A stretch of DNA of 64,000 nucleotides from Ridgeia piscesae (Eukaryota > Annelida > Polychaeta > Sabellida > Siboglinidae): NCBI GenBank assembly GCA_025642075.2, contig JAODUO010000880.1, positions 62,001 to 126,000 of the forward strand, in the 5' to 3' direction. A model generated the notes under the pieces. That model ran no database searches and was not told the DNA's origin. It saw only the letters and a program-made list of their open reading frames with translations. Shown piece after piece: positions 12,767-34,670 of this stretch. How positions within the stretch are numbered: position 1 is the stretch's first letter; each line of letters opens with the position of its first letter. Made by a program: the position numbers and the translations under genes.

Positions 12767-14169
12767 GGCTTGAAAATTACAGACAGAGTTTCCTGGTTTT
12801 TAATCTTGTCATGCAATTTAAATTTCTTTATTTTCTGAGTCTGAGATAATGTAATTATGTTTGTAAGTTAACATTGAATTGGTTATATTGTTGGGTAATT
12901 ATAATTACGCTTGTCCACCAACACCGCGTATCCCTACACGAATGCAAGCATTCATGCGGTACATAATTGTCTTTGAACTGATTACTACTCAATCTCGGAT
13001 TAGCACTTCAACTTGAAGTACCACTCGCGGCTACGGACGATTGCAATCAAAGACAAGTCTGAGATCACGGTCTAAAATTCCCAAATGTACGTCGCCTACA
13101 GTTTACATCAAACCTAAAGTGTTTTCTTCCGTCAGCCATAGTTCATCTGGGAAGTAACTGTCACCCGAACAGATTAAACATCTCAAAGCGGATTAGCGTA
13201 ACTTTCTTTCCATTGTTGAGTCAACAACAAAGTTTGCTCAACAAACTTTCTCCCCTTGGACTAATTGAGGGAGCATTCATTATTTCACAAGTCCTTTGTG
13301 GACACATATAAAAATGTGTGTATACTGACAAGTAGCGACATCTAAGATCAGATAAAATAATATTTTGAATATATCATGATGATATATCTAACATTTAAAT
13401 GTATTTTGTATTGTTAATCTTCGTTTGAATAATTAAAATAATGAGGATATTTTCAGTGGCGCCACTTAGCGGCCTTTCTCTTTCGTAGAAACAGTTCTTC
13501 CAATAAAATGTGCTTTCATTAAAGTGTATTATGTTGGCTATTTTATCGGATGGCAAGCACTATATGTGTTTTCTCAGTAACTGACATTTAAATAAATACG
13601 ATAAAGGAACTTGTTAGGAGCACTGGCACGTAACTTCTGCGCACGTAACTGGGCGATATTATGGGGTAAATATGGTGTAGTAGTCCACAACGTGGGCCTA
13701 AAATTAGAAACTTGCCATGTGTGGTTATAGGCATATGTGACCTAACTATGCAAAATATTTCGTAAGCCTAAATACCTATGTTCTTTTAAAAATAGCAATG
13801 ACATGTTGTCAACATTGCTATGTAATTGAGTTAATATAGACACGTGAGTAATGTGACCATGTCTGGCTAGGCTGGCCAACACATGGCATATATCATGCTA
13901 TAACCTAAGAGTAAGGCTATGTATGCACCAGTCCCCAATACTATGGCTATGTCTATGGCATAGACATAGCCATAGCCATAGTATTGGGGACTGGTTCGCA
14001 AAGATATTTGCCAGGCTCTTTAAATTAAAATATATCCATCGTGAAACAGAATGTGATGGAGAATTGAGACACATACTGAAGTGAACATAAATAATAGCCA
14101 TAGTTCAATATATATATTGTTTGATCACGTTTCAGGATTTGAACTGATGCAAAACTTGAAGAAGTTGCC
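12767..14169. promoter_or_regulatory. divergent SMO / TSEN2 intergenic region, probable bidirectional promoter
   Basis: The start codons of SMO (minus, 12766) and TSEN2 (plus, 14170) are 1.4 kb apart and point away from each other, so both 5' UTRs and promoters must lie here unless distant noncoding exons exist. No clear TATA box at a useful distance. Contains the palindrome at 13927-13995. Confidence 0.55.
13927..13995. repeat. 69-nt near-perfect palindrome upstream of TSEN2
   Basis: ACCAGTCCCCAATACTATGG on the left is mirrored by CCATAGTATTGGGGACTGGT on the right. The stem is about 31 bp, with one extra CCATAG hexamer on the right arm and almost no loop. It ends 174 nt before the TSEN2 ATG, so it could fall in the 5' UTR or the core promoter. 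Confidence 0.9.
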
Positions 14170-24649
<10,480 letters not shown>

Positions 24650-25207
24650 CACGACAGCAAGACAGAATGGCTTCTGTGGTCGTCGTGATAGAAGCAGTCA
24701 GTGTGTGTCAAAGTGGGATTGACTCGTTTGACCCACTTCATCTAAAGTCAGATCTTGAATAGGTGTCCAATTCTGTGATGTCCCAGAGTCGTTGAGCTGA
24801 TGTCACCTGCCACTGGGGCTTTGTGTCAGTTTGGCCAAGCTGTCATAATCTGCTCAATCTCTCAGGGTGGGCGTCATAGTCCAACAGACCACGCCAATGT
24901 TCCATTGAGTGGCGGACTTTACTTTGGACTGTCGACAATGAATGTTACTCCACAATGTATGTGTCTAACTGTGCATGCCGGCTACCTCAGTGGCATGACC
25001 CTAATATGAAGAGGCTGTCGCTATACCACTACTGTTATTTATGACTAGATCACCACTAAGGAATGCATTATGACGTGTTTGCCAGATAAGACAATCTGCA
25101 GGAAAACAATGAGGTTATAGCATCAATACTGGATAATATTGACAGCTGTTTTGTTCTCCTTTATGTGACTTTATGCTGTGGTGAGGGTGTACTTGTGTTT
25201 TGTTGAA

Positions 25208-25213
25208 AATAAA
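25208..25213 (+). terminator. candidate TSEN2 polyadenylation signal AATAAA
   Basis: The first plausible AATAAA downstream of the TSEN2 stop (24649), giving a 3' UTR of about 0.56 kb. Inferred from the hexamer only. Confidence 0.45.
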
Positions 25214-25229
25214 ACTACTGTGTTTGAAG

Positions 25230-26197
25230 CAAGCTACAAGAGTACGACAACAAAACATTCACGTCTGGTGTTGTGATGTGTGTGTGATAGAGACACAAAA
25301 TTAAATGTTTACAGTAGACAACAGTTATCACGGTGTCATTATGGAAACACATTTGCATTGTGTGTGTGTATGTGCGTGTGTGCGTGCGCGTGTGTGATTT
25401 GTAAGCTGTTTCATCCCTCCCTTACCTTGAGCCATGTTGTTTAGTGTTGACTTTAAACATATGAGCGACATCAGATAATCCCGGATCACCAAAAGAAGAA
25501 AGACACAATGACTGTCCACACGTCATACCTGTTGTCTGGAGAAACTTACTGACGCAATATGGACTTGGACCAATACAGAAACTGACGCATGACGTAAATT
25601 CCTTTTTCGAGATTGCGCATCGGCTGAAGAGTTGTTTATTCGGGGGTGTAGTTTCCAATGTAATACCATAACATTATCAAATGCACAAAGCTGATAAGAT
25701 ACTGTCGTGTGTACTGCAAAAAAAACACTCAAGTTATAAATGAGAAAACTCATATTTTACATGACGAATACATACTTCTGCCATCACCCAGAAAGTTTGA
25801 AACTGTCGCATTTAAAACGAATAGGAAGCGTTTAGCATTCATTCTCATGTCTGTACGGCGTCTCAACGACAAACACGTCTGACGTTTCCACGAGAGACAT
25901 GTGACATTCATTATGTGTGCAGTCTGTGGTATTTATTATCTCTGATGCGACGACCACAATTATAATTATTATAATATAGATTAAGCTTTTCATTATATAT
26001 TTTATCATGATTAAGGTTTATAATACTGTTTTAATAATGTATTTATGCTTTTTAGTTTTTACTATTTTATTTTGTGAATGCTGGAAATGAATTTCCCTTC
26101 CTGGATAATAATGATTGTGTGTATTATATTGTATTATGTCACTCTCACTCTTATTTGTTGCTTTATTGGTGGTGTACACTGCGATCTCGTAGGTGAG

Positions 26198-26250
<53 letters not shown>

Positions 26251-27009
26251 CTACTCGTCAACGCTGTTGGCAACGGAATATGTTATCCGTCGAAGTTTAT
26301 CTTTGACATGGAAACTGATAACAACGATTACGATTTGTTAATGTCAAAGTGTCGTGTTTTAAAACAGCATTAAGTAAACCCCACCTGAGAGGAACACCAC
26401 GGAACCAAAATTTAATGCGAGAGAACTGCGGAACAAACATTCAACGTAAGAGATAAATGTGGACCTAAAACTCAACCTGGGAAAACAACTACGGAGCCAA
26501 AATTCAACGTGTCGTGGTGGCAGAGTTAAGCATTTCTCGTCAACACTTGAAACAGATCAAGATCGGATCAAGGCGGCACACTGAAAGCCAACGCCGTGAT
26601 GTGTGATGTCACCGATAGACCAATAAGCCGACTTTGACAATTACTAAATGATACTTACGGCTGTCTTACAGTGGACCATGCATGACCCCGGCCACGTCCC
26701 GAGTGTGTGCCAGCGTACGTTGTGACATTATAGTTTTGATTTAAATATTATATTCCGCTGTGAGATTCGCCTTGGTCATTACGGGAAACGTTTGACAATA
26801 TTTACAAATCGGACGAGAGAGAGAGAGAGAGGTGTTGCTTCTGATAAACCGGAACCAGCAGTGGAGCGAACAATACATGTATGTTGTAGACTTGCATCGT
26901 TGCGTTGAATGTAAGTTGCCATAACTTTTGGCGAAGACGCAGCCTTCGTCTCCAGACGAGTCAAGTAGAGCGAAGTAGAGAGAAGAGCCAGTGCAGCCAG
27001 CGGGTAGCG
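25230..27009. other. intergenic region between TSEN2 and the four-exon gene
   Basis: No gene seen. Holds a GT-rich patch (about 25358-25398), a (TA)n run at 26199-26244, three imperfect repeats of CGGA(A/C)C(C/A)AAA...TTCAACGT type at about 26390-26515, and a short (GA)n at 26815-26830. The promoter of the downstream gene probably lies at the right end. Confidence 0.5.
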
Positions 27010-30000
27010 ATGGATATTGATACACAGAGGCTGTCGAAACCGCAGCTTCTCAAAGCAAGTCGTTACCAGAAGGTATGTTCAGTGTTACAAATTGCATGTC
27101 CGAATAACGTGCAGATATGTCGGTAGGAAATGCTTTATTTATCTTAAAAGTGACATACTATTTCTTGAGACGTTCGTGTTGTTTATCGGAATAAACACGT
27201 CCCAGTTGTTCTGTTTGCCCGATGCTGACATTGTGGCTGTGAGTCCGAGTTGCGTTTGGCAATGGCGGCCTACTCCAATATCTGTACCTAGCTTCGAATA
27301 TTGGCAGCCGGTGTTAAGTTTACTTTCGTTTACGCATTGGTCTGTATGACGACGCATAGGAACAAGAGTTGCTACACTTGAGCATTCCTACCTTTTCTTG
27401 CACTCAGAAAGACAATTACAACATCGCAGAAGAATCCGCTGTATGCCTTGTTCCGTTAAGTTCCATGTTCTCCACCTAACGCATCTTAATGTAATGTAAC
27501 GTGACGTGACGTGACGTGACGTGACGTGACGTGACGTGACGTGACGTGACGTGACGTGACGTGACGTGACGTGACGTAACGTAACGTAACTCGCCCTGCT
27601 GCCAGATACAACAGGCGACCCTCAGCGAGAATCTACGCGGTCTGTCGGCCGAGTACCACCTGATAGGACACGGACGGGCGAGCGAGGAGGCCCGGCTGAG
27701 ACTGAAGGCAGACAGTCTCCAGGAGCTCGTCTCACGACAGACCAGCGGCAGTCAGAGACTGTCACCACGAGACCCAAGCAGGTGGGTGTCACGAGACTGT
27801 CACCACTAGACACAAGCAGTTGGGTGTCACGAGACTGTCACCACTAGACACAGGCAGGTGGGTGTCACGAGACTGTCACCACGAGACCCAAGCAGGTGGG
27901 TGTCACGAGACTGTCACCACTAGACACAAGCAGTTGGGTGTCACGAGATTGTCACCACGAGACACAAGCAGTTGGGTGTCACGAGACTCTCACCACTAGA
28001 CACAAACATTTGGGTGTCACGAGACTGTCACCACGAGACCCGAGCAGGCAGGTGACACGAGACTGTCACCACTAGGCACAAGCAGGTGGGTGTCACGAGA
28101 CTATCACCACGAGACCCGAGCAGGCAGGTGACACGAGACTGTCACCACTAGGCACAAGCAGGTGAGTGTCACGAGACTGTCACCACGAGACCCGAGCAGG
28201 CAGGTGACACGAGACTGTCACCACTAGGCACAAGCAGGTGAGTGCCACGAGACTGTCACCACGAGACCCGAGCAGGCAGGTGACACGAGACTGTCACCAC
28301 TAGGCACAAGCAGGTGAGTGTCACGAGACTGTCACCACGAGACCCGAGCAGGCAGGTGACACGAGACTGTCACCACTAGGCACAAGCAGGTGAGTGTCAC
28401 GAGACTGTCACCACGAGACCCGAGCAGGCAGCCGTGTCACGGGTCGCGGTCAGAGCAAGACGGTTTATGAATGGGAACGCGGTTTGAAATAAAATTAATA
28501 CGTGATATGGAGTTGATTGAAATATTGGTCGCAGCTACAGAGAAATCAAGTTTGATAATATTGAGCTTAGTCTTAGGAACGAAAATATACCAGATGAAGA
28601 GGAATATCCCACAGTAATTCAACGAATGCAAATAGATGGCTGCAGCACTGGTTGGAACAGTTGAACACACCATTCACTGTAGTGTCTCGACAACTGCGTG
28701 CACCCATTTAGCGAGAACCTCTGTCAAAGTCACACGCTACTCTGAGTTATTTCTCAGTGACAGTGACGTCATGTGTTCTCCTGTACCTGTCTAGTTGGTG
28801 TCTCTGTCGTCATAGGTCTGACAACTCCCTCCAGGCGTCCTCGCAGCGACTCAGCGTTAGCGTGAACGACCTCGACAGGGCGACTTTGCTTGGTCAATCA
28901 GATGGACACTCGGAGCCACGCAGTCGCAATGTCGCCACTTACAGGTTTGTTGTGCCCTGACCACTAGGTGACCATGACACAGTCGGGTCCGTATGGGTAA
29001 TACAAGTGGGCGCGTACACTTACGACGATTGTCTCATTACCTGCAATTGCGATAATCGCGTCTTAGTCGGTAACGATCATATCAGATGGTAGACCCTACC
29101 GTTACAATGACACCCCCGATGTTGATGGCGTAGTTGCACAAATAGTGATGTGATGTGAAAGTTTATTCAGAACACTGTACTCAGAACATTGTTAACAACA
29201 ATAAAAGACAATGAAAACAGGTAAATTTACTACAATACTACAATCTATAATGTTTGAAAGGGGTAAATTTGAAGTCAATGACTTTTGTGTCAATTTACCC
29301 CTGACACATATTTAAATAATGGTTACAGATCCATATTCAAAGTATAACATAACCTACATAAGTAAACATCTTTATACATAATATAGTTAAGAGAGATGGT
29401 CCACAATTAGATATTTTAAAAAAAGATTATTGCATTTACGTTTAAATGCAGCAACAGGGCAACAACCATTTATCAATCATCACATAGATAATTTCACACT
29501 TGCACTCCCTTTACACAAAAAGACAGTCGTTCTAAATCATGACTGGCTCGCACTGAATAAGCTATTTTCCGTCTTGTAAACAAACGCTGAAAATCTGATG
29601 GCAAATAACTGTAGCACGCTCTGTACACAAATGATAACGTTTTAAGTTTTATGATATCTGGAAATTTTAGTACACGTAGTTGTTGGAAAAATGAGTTTGT
29701 GTGATCCAATCGTCTTGCACCAGATACATATCGGATTTCTCTTTACTGCAGTAAACAGATATTGTTAGTATTTGTTGGGTAAAATGTTTCCCCATATCTC
29801 CACACAGTAATCTAAATCTAAGGCAAAAAGAGAAACAATTATAAAATACATTTACTATTTCGGTCAAGTAGATGACTGCATGTAAACACACACAGTAATT
29901 GCAGCAGTAATTCGAAAGAATGAATGTCATTGCTGAATCCGCTGAACCTAAGGGGATTTAGTTAGTAATAGGGTAAAATGGCAAGTTTGTAGTCATTATA

Positions 30001-31666
30001 TTGGTTGTGCATAGTAATTGTGCACAAAGGTCGTTATTAAACAATTAATTACAGTATAATTATACAAAAAACATGCTATTTTGGATTCAGGGCGCTGCCA
30101 TCTTGAGGCACATAAACCGCTTACGTCACTGGCGCATGCACGGTTCGAACATCCTACGTTTGTCCAATGGTATTCTATTTAACGTATGAGCACACCGCGG
30201 TTTGTTTACGTCACTATCTCAATTTTGCGCGAGGCGTGCGCCAAGCTTTGCTTTTTCCAACAATGCGCCAGTGACGTAAGCAGTTTACTGGTTACTGGTT
30301 CCGTGTGTCCACATGGCAGCGCACTGGATCCAAACTAGCATGTCTTCTGGTACAAATATACTATAATGATTAAGTGTATATAAACGACCTTTGAGTACAA
30401 TTACTTTGCACAACTACTATATTATACATAAATAAGTTAATACTGTGAACCTCTAACTGACTGGATAGGTTCACAGTGTTAATTTACACGTTACACCCGC
30501 GGTCACTGCACATGTCCCATTGAGGTTAAGTACTTACTTAGCACAGTGCTGCTCAAAGCGTTGCCCTTTTTTCCACCTGACTGACCCGTTCTATGGAACA
30601 CCGACTCGCCGACTCAGGGAAGCATTAAGCCACACTTCACTTACAACACGAAGGCTAGTTGCACAGACGTTTCAACCGCTGTCTACAGCCATTTAATAAT
30701 AAACAATAACTTTATTTATACACTCATTTCCAACGTGCAACGCTGTTTAATGGTGCTAACAATGTTTACAAAATATTAATACGTATGTAGTGGTTAACAC
30801 AGGTTCTGAGTTGTGTGCAATAAAACACAAGACGCTTATAAGGTCTATTAAATTAAATAATAAAAAACTCATAAATATTATAATCTAAGGCTATAATTAC
30901 TACAATTACAGTTACAATATTTCGGATAATTATTCAACTTTAAAAATAATAAATAAATAAATAAAATTATAATAATGCGTATAAAGTTGCTAAGATAAAG
31001 CTGTTAAACGTCCATGATCTAAAGCTACAACCCAATATTATAACAACTAAAATAATAAATTTATAAAGATTGTGGTATGATAAAGTCGCATGAAACTGAT
31101 GTGATAAGTTGTATAAAACTACACAAGTCATTCAAAGCAAGTTTTAAATCAGGTCTAAAATCAAATGTTTACTCATTTATGCTGCTAAGCTCGTGAGCGG
31201 ACTGGAATGAACGAACTTGCCCAAATTTCGAAACATCAGCTAAAGTAGACCATTTCAACCCGGAAACTCTCAGTAGAAAATTGCCTGTTCTAACAGCTAC
31301 GCCACCGCGCTCCACACACCGATTACGAAACTTCAGCTCCATCACGTTGTCGGAAGACATGGTGGGACTCGCTCTAAATGTATTTACGTCCGTAGATTTG
31401 ATTGTATTACGCCCGTTACCTCTTTCAGCGTTCGGAGCAAGTCAGACAAACGGACAAGACGGACGGCTGACGTCACAGAACGCCGTCGCTCTCCGCGGTG
31501 TGACGTCACGCTGACCGTGCCCAGTCTACAGGTGTCGCCTGCATCGGGGGAACAGTTCGAAACGTTGAGGAAATGTCGCTACCTGCGCACGCGCGGACTC
31601 GACGACAAGGAACTCTCGCCGGAGGAGGTGTTTTCCACGGGCACTTCCGGCGCGCTGGCCACGTGA
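27010..31666 (+). CDS. four-exon gene of unknown function, about 201 aa
   Basis: I do not recognise this protein. Exons 27010-27072, 27606-27781, 28816-28944 and 31429-31666 (TGA) join in phase with AG/GT borders. They give 21+58+42+78 residues plus two residues split across junctions. The N-terminal half (QRLSKPQLLKASRYQK, then SENLRGLSAEY and RLKADSLQELVSRQ) is charged and probably helical. The middle is Ser/Arg-rich (SSQRLSVSVNDLDR, RSKSDKRTRR) and likely disordered. The last exon ends with FETLRKCRYLRTRG, close to ELKYCRYLRVK in the intronless gene at 33945, so the two neighbours may be distant paralogues. Intron 1 contains a GTGAC pentamer array. Intron 2 opens with a minisatellite made from the exon 2 3' end plus its donor site. 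The start ATG is the first in the open frame of exon 1; upstream noncoding exons are possible. Confidence 0.6.
27492..27590. repeat. (GTGAC)n pentamer array, about 18 copies
   Basis: In intron 1 of the four-exon gene, 15-20 nt from the exon 2 acceptor at 27605. The repeat embeds overlapping TGACGT half-sites of the CRE type (TGACGTGACG). Confidence 0.95.
27782..28436 (+). repeat. 38-bp minisatellite duplicating the exon 2 end plus 5' splice site (about 17 copies)
   Basis: Exon 2 of the four-exon gene ends GAGACCCAAGCAG, then GTGGGTG. Each unit repeats GAGACTGTCACCACGAGACC plus CAAGCAG and a following GTGGGTG-like donor. Toward the right, units form a 76-bp dimer alternating GTGAGTG and GCAGGTGACA junctions. 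Confidence 0.92.
29395..29835 (-). pseudogene. LINE reverse-transcriptase C-terminal fragment, frameshifted
   Basis: The minus strand encodes RRLDHTNSFFQQLRVLKF, then PDIIKLKTLSFVYRACYSYL and FQRLFTRRKIAYSVRASHDL, typical of the segment downstream of the RT domain in CR1/Jockey-type LINEs. A further stretch upstream (EIWGN) is in a shifted frame and there are several stops. A dead 5'-truncated copy in an intron. Confidence 0.7.
29995..30424. mobile_element. 430-bp foldback DNA element with long terminal inverted repeats
   Basis: GGTTGTGCATAGTAATTGTG at the left pairs with GTACAATTACTTTGCACAAC at the right. Pairing continues through CAAAGGTCGT/ACGACCTTTG, ACATGCTA/TAGCATGT and GCTTACGTCACTGGCGCA/TGCGCCAGTGACGTAAGC. 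The arms are each about 170 bp and no coding is present. Intron 3 of the four-exon gene. Confidence 0.85.
30430..31428. other. rest of intron 3 of the four-exon gene
   Basis: AT-rich intron; nothing further identifiable apart from the acceptor CTCTTTCAG at 31420-31428. Confidence 0.5.
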
Positions 31667-33944
31667 GCGTTGTAGTAGGCGCCGTGGGCAAACGACATAG
31701 CACATATCCTCCCTGTAGTGTGTTTGTGTAATAATATATTTATGTTCTTTTGCATCGTTTGGGGCACCTATTAATATACAATACTTTTATTTAGCTAAAA
31801 TCCTGGGTGTAACCAAACCAAATGTTTAAGCATTCTCAAGATCGTTGTCCAGTGCGAGTCGTCAACGGTGGATGTGAGTTCGAAGGAGATAAGGTCGGCC
31901 ACAGTGTTAGATGTCGGGTCTTCTCGTGAGGAAAAACTTACAATCCATGCCTATATTCGTTTCTGATTAACGCTGACGTTGGGTGGAACGACTCCGTAGA
32001 ATGAGAACTACCACGGTGTACTAAATGTATGTGTTCAAAGTCCGTGAGAACGTGATGCATAAGTTGCGCAATGAATACATTACTGATTTGCTTGCTACAG
32101 AAATGTGCCGATTCAAGTGATTATAACAACGTACAATGTAGTTTGTCGACGCCACAACCAAGGCGAAGTTAATACCCATGCTTGATATAGTGAATTTGAT
32201 TGGTCGATGCGTCAACTAGAACACGTTCACTTTGGTGGTCCGTATTTATACGTGGCATTCGGCGTCGAGTAATCAACTTGCCAGCAATAAACTGTGATCG
32301 ATCTTCAATGATGCCTTGTCAGAACTAGGTGCAGTAAGGGCTGCCATTAAACGGCAGACGACAAAGACAAGGGCGGGCTCGCGCAGTCATGCGTGGGGGC
32401 CGCTCTCGTAAACCCACAATGCACTTCTTAATGGCGCCGTGCCGTGTCAAACAATAGTCCGCGTCTTACTGCGTATCCAATTTACTGTGCAGATCTAGGG
32501 GTAGCGTTTTTGTTGACAATACTGTTTGTTTAGGAATACGGACGTATATTCTGTTTTATTTATAGTCAGTAAGTTAGCGTTTGGTATGTATTTTGACGTT
32601 TGGGGGCAGAGCAATTCTTCCAGGAACTGAATGATCGCCACCAAAGAAACAGGTTGATTGTCAAAATATGTCGTTAGATGCACAACGATTATGCACTGCG
32701 AAAACTTTAAACCAAGGTATGATCAATATGCGAATTATATTTTGTGGATATTAGCTGTAGGGTTGAGCGTCCTCGATAAGGGCGTCCGCAGATCTTCGCA
32801 AAGTCACAAAGCATTGCGAGGGGTGTTAGGTCACCCCTCGCTAGCGTAAACAAGTTTAGGTTTTGCAAATTAATATGTTGACATAGACGTGTATCGTAAT
32901 AGCCAACGAAGCCTTGCTGAACACGTGACGTTTTTTTATTTTACTTTGCGAAGCTCTGAGAACATCCACGAATTGAACCTTTTCATGCAAGTTAGTCCTT
33001 AATTTGTTTGTTAATGTAGGAGTTTGACTTGAACACCATAGTGGGATGTGGGAAGTTGACCTACAACTAGACGGCAGATCTAGGATCGGCAAACAGGTGG
33101 TGAGTTGGCCCCAAGACGTAGAAGATGAGAAAATCTCAAACCAGATAGGAGACGGAAGGTGATATAAAAGGTTGATTGTAGGGTTTGCCCCCCACACACG
33201 TAATATTGGCCCGTAAGCCCAGTAGGAGGCCGGACGACAAGCGAAACGGGTCGCTCCTTCTAGACGACTTGGCCACCTCTCACTCACGTGCCTGGAAACG
33301 TCTTGCTCGTGGATGTGGTGACGTCACACGCGTGGAAGACTCCCGCGGACAGAGTTGTTTTGGATCTGTTGTGTTTGACGCCGTGTATAGGACGCCGTGT
33401 ATAGGACGCCGAGTATAAGACTCCGTGCGTCACGCGCTCTGCAATAAACATCGGAGGGCGAGCGCATAGGAAGCTGGGCAATAATATGAGAAATAAATAA
33501 TGATTAGTCGTCTTGACACTAATGCTGTCCATTCGACGGGTGACGAGGGCTGGTGTGGCCGAGTCGATGTGCACGAGTTCCTCGTCTGCAAAGCCGGGAC
33601 GCAGCCGGGGCTAAGGCGGGATGAAACCACGTCAAGGTACCGCATGCTCCAAACAACGCTGCGTGTTTGTAAGGAGACGGAGACAACGTGATTGGTAAAG
33701 TTCATTGAAACAATGTCGTCAGTGTTGTGTGCGCGCGGGCCACCGTGAAGGGAAACCAAAGGCAATTTGTTGTGGCGTCATGAAGTACAGTATGCCTACA
33801 CGTGCGCGCAATGCCACTGAGCGTACATACACGCATGCCTCGGTCGGAATGGCAATCACAATCAAACTTTGAATAAAACCAGCCAGGAAGAATAGTAAAA
33901 AGTGTCGATTCCTCGCGCCTGACGATTCGGTCTGGATCCTAGCG
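31667..33944. other. intergenic region before the intronless gene
   Basis: No coding exon supportable. At 33380-33425 a short tandem repeat of ATAGGACGCCGTGT occurs in a CpG-rich stretch that may be promoter-proximal for the gene at 33945. Confidence 0.45.
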
Positions 33945-34670
33945 ATGGAGTCTACGGCGGCAGCGGCGGTCGGCCGTAAGCCGGACGGAAGCGTGGCGGC
34001 CCGGACCGTGTACGCCAACATGAAGCGAGCCAACGAGACCCTACAAGGCAGTCTCCACTTGCTGTCGCTCCAACAGAAGCGACAACTGCGCATGATGAAC
34101 CACGATGCGGCCCAACTGCAGCGAGAGATGTGTCGACTGCAGGTTGTGTGCTCGGAGCGGCGGCACCGACCGCGGGAAGTGACGTCACGCGCACGCGCTG
34201 CCGACGGCGGAGCACTGGAGGATTTCCCGAAGTGCGCGCGCGTTTACGATTCGCTTCCTCGTTGTAGAAACGCCGGGGACGCGAAACACGCGTCGCTTGT
34301 CAGTGACCGCAAGTTCGTCGTCACGAAGAAAACGTTAGTTCACGATATGGCCGTCACGCCATTTCCGCCCATAGCTCACTCGGGAGGTTTCGGAGAAACT
34401 CGCCACCGTTCGTGTTCAAAAGGCGGCGCACCGGTCTTATCCCGTCGTTCAGTGCGGTTGTCGACCGAACTTCAACGAATCTCCGTCAAACATCGTAGCA
34501 ACGTCGTCACGGGTCGGAGAAGGTCGGTAATACTCGGCGGTTGCCACGACGGCAGCGTTACGTCATCGCATGACGCGGTCTCTCTGTCGGCGTCTATGGA
34601 AGAGTTAAAGTACTGCAGGTATCTACGAGTTAAGAACCCGTTCGACGAAACGGAGGAGTTTGGTTTGTAG
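33945..34670 (+). CDS. intronless coiled-coil protein, 241 aa, function unknown
   Basis: This is a complete uninterrupted frame from ATG 33945 to TAG 34670 in a CpG-rich island among AT-rich flanks. Residues about 18-70 (RTVYANMKRANETLQGSL, QQKRQLRMMNHDAAQLQREM) look like a coiled coil. They remind me weakly of the N-terminus of vertebrate CCDC190, but I would not name the gene on that. The remainder is basic, Ser/Arg-rich and probably disordered, ending with MEELKYCRYLRVKNPFDE. That tail resembles the last exon of the four-exon gene ending at 31666. Lack of introns beside an intron-containing relative could reflect retroposition, but I see no poly-A tract or target-site duplication. The codon pattern (many third-position C/G) supports real coding. 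The best alternative is a chance long frame in GC-rich DNA. Confidence 0.65.
   Translation: MESTAAAAVGRKPDGSVAARTVYANMKRANETLQGSLHLLSLQQKRQLRMMNHDAAQLQREMCRLQVVCSERRHRPREVTSRARAADGGALEDFPKCARVYDSLPRCRNAGDAKHASLVSDRKFVVTKKTLVHDMAVTPFPPIAHSGGFGETRHRSCSKGGAPVLSRRSVRLSTELQRISVKHRSNVVTGRRRSVILGGCHDGSVTSSHDAVSLSASMEELKYCRYLRVKNPFDETEEFGL

Noticed and set aside
32856..33287. 143-codon minus-strand frame
   Set aside because: No domain, codon or splice support; overlaps the promoter side of the gene at 33945.
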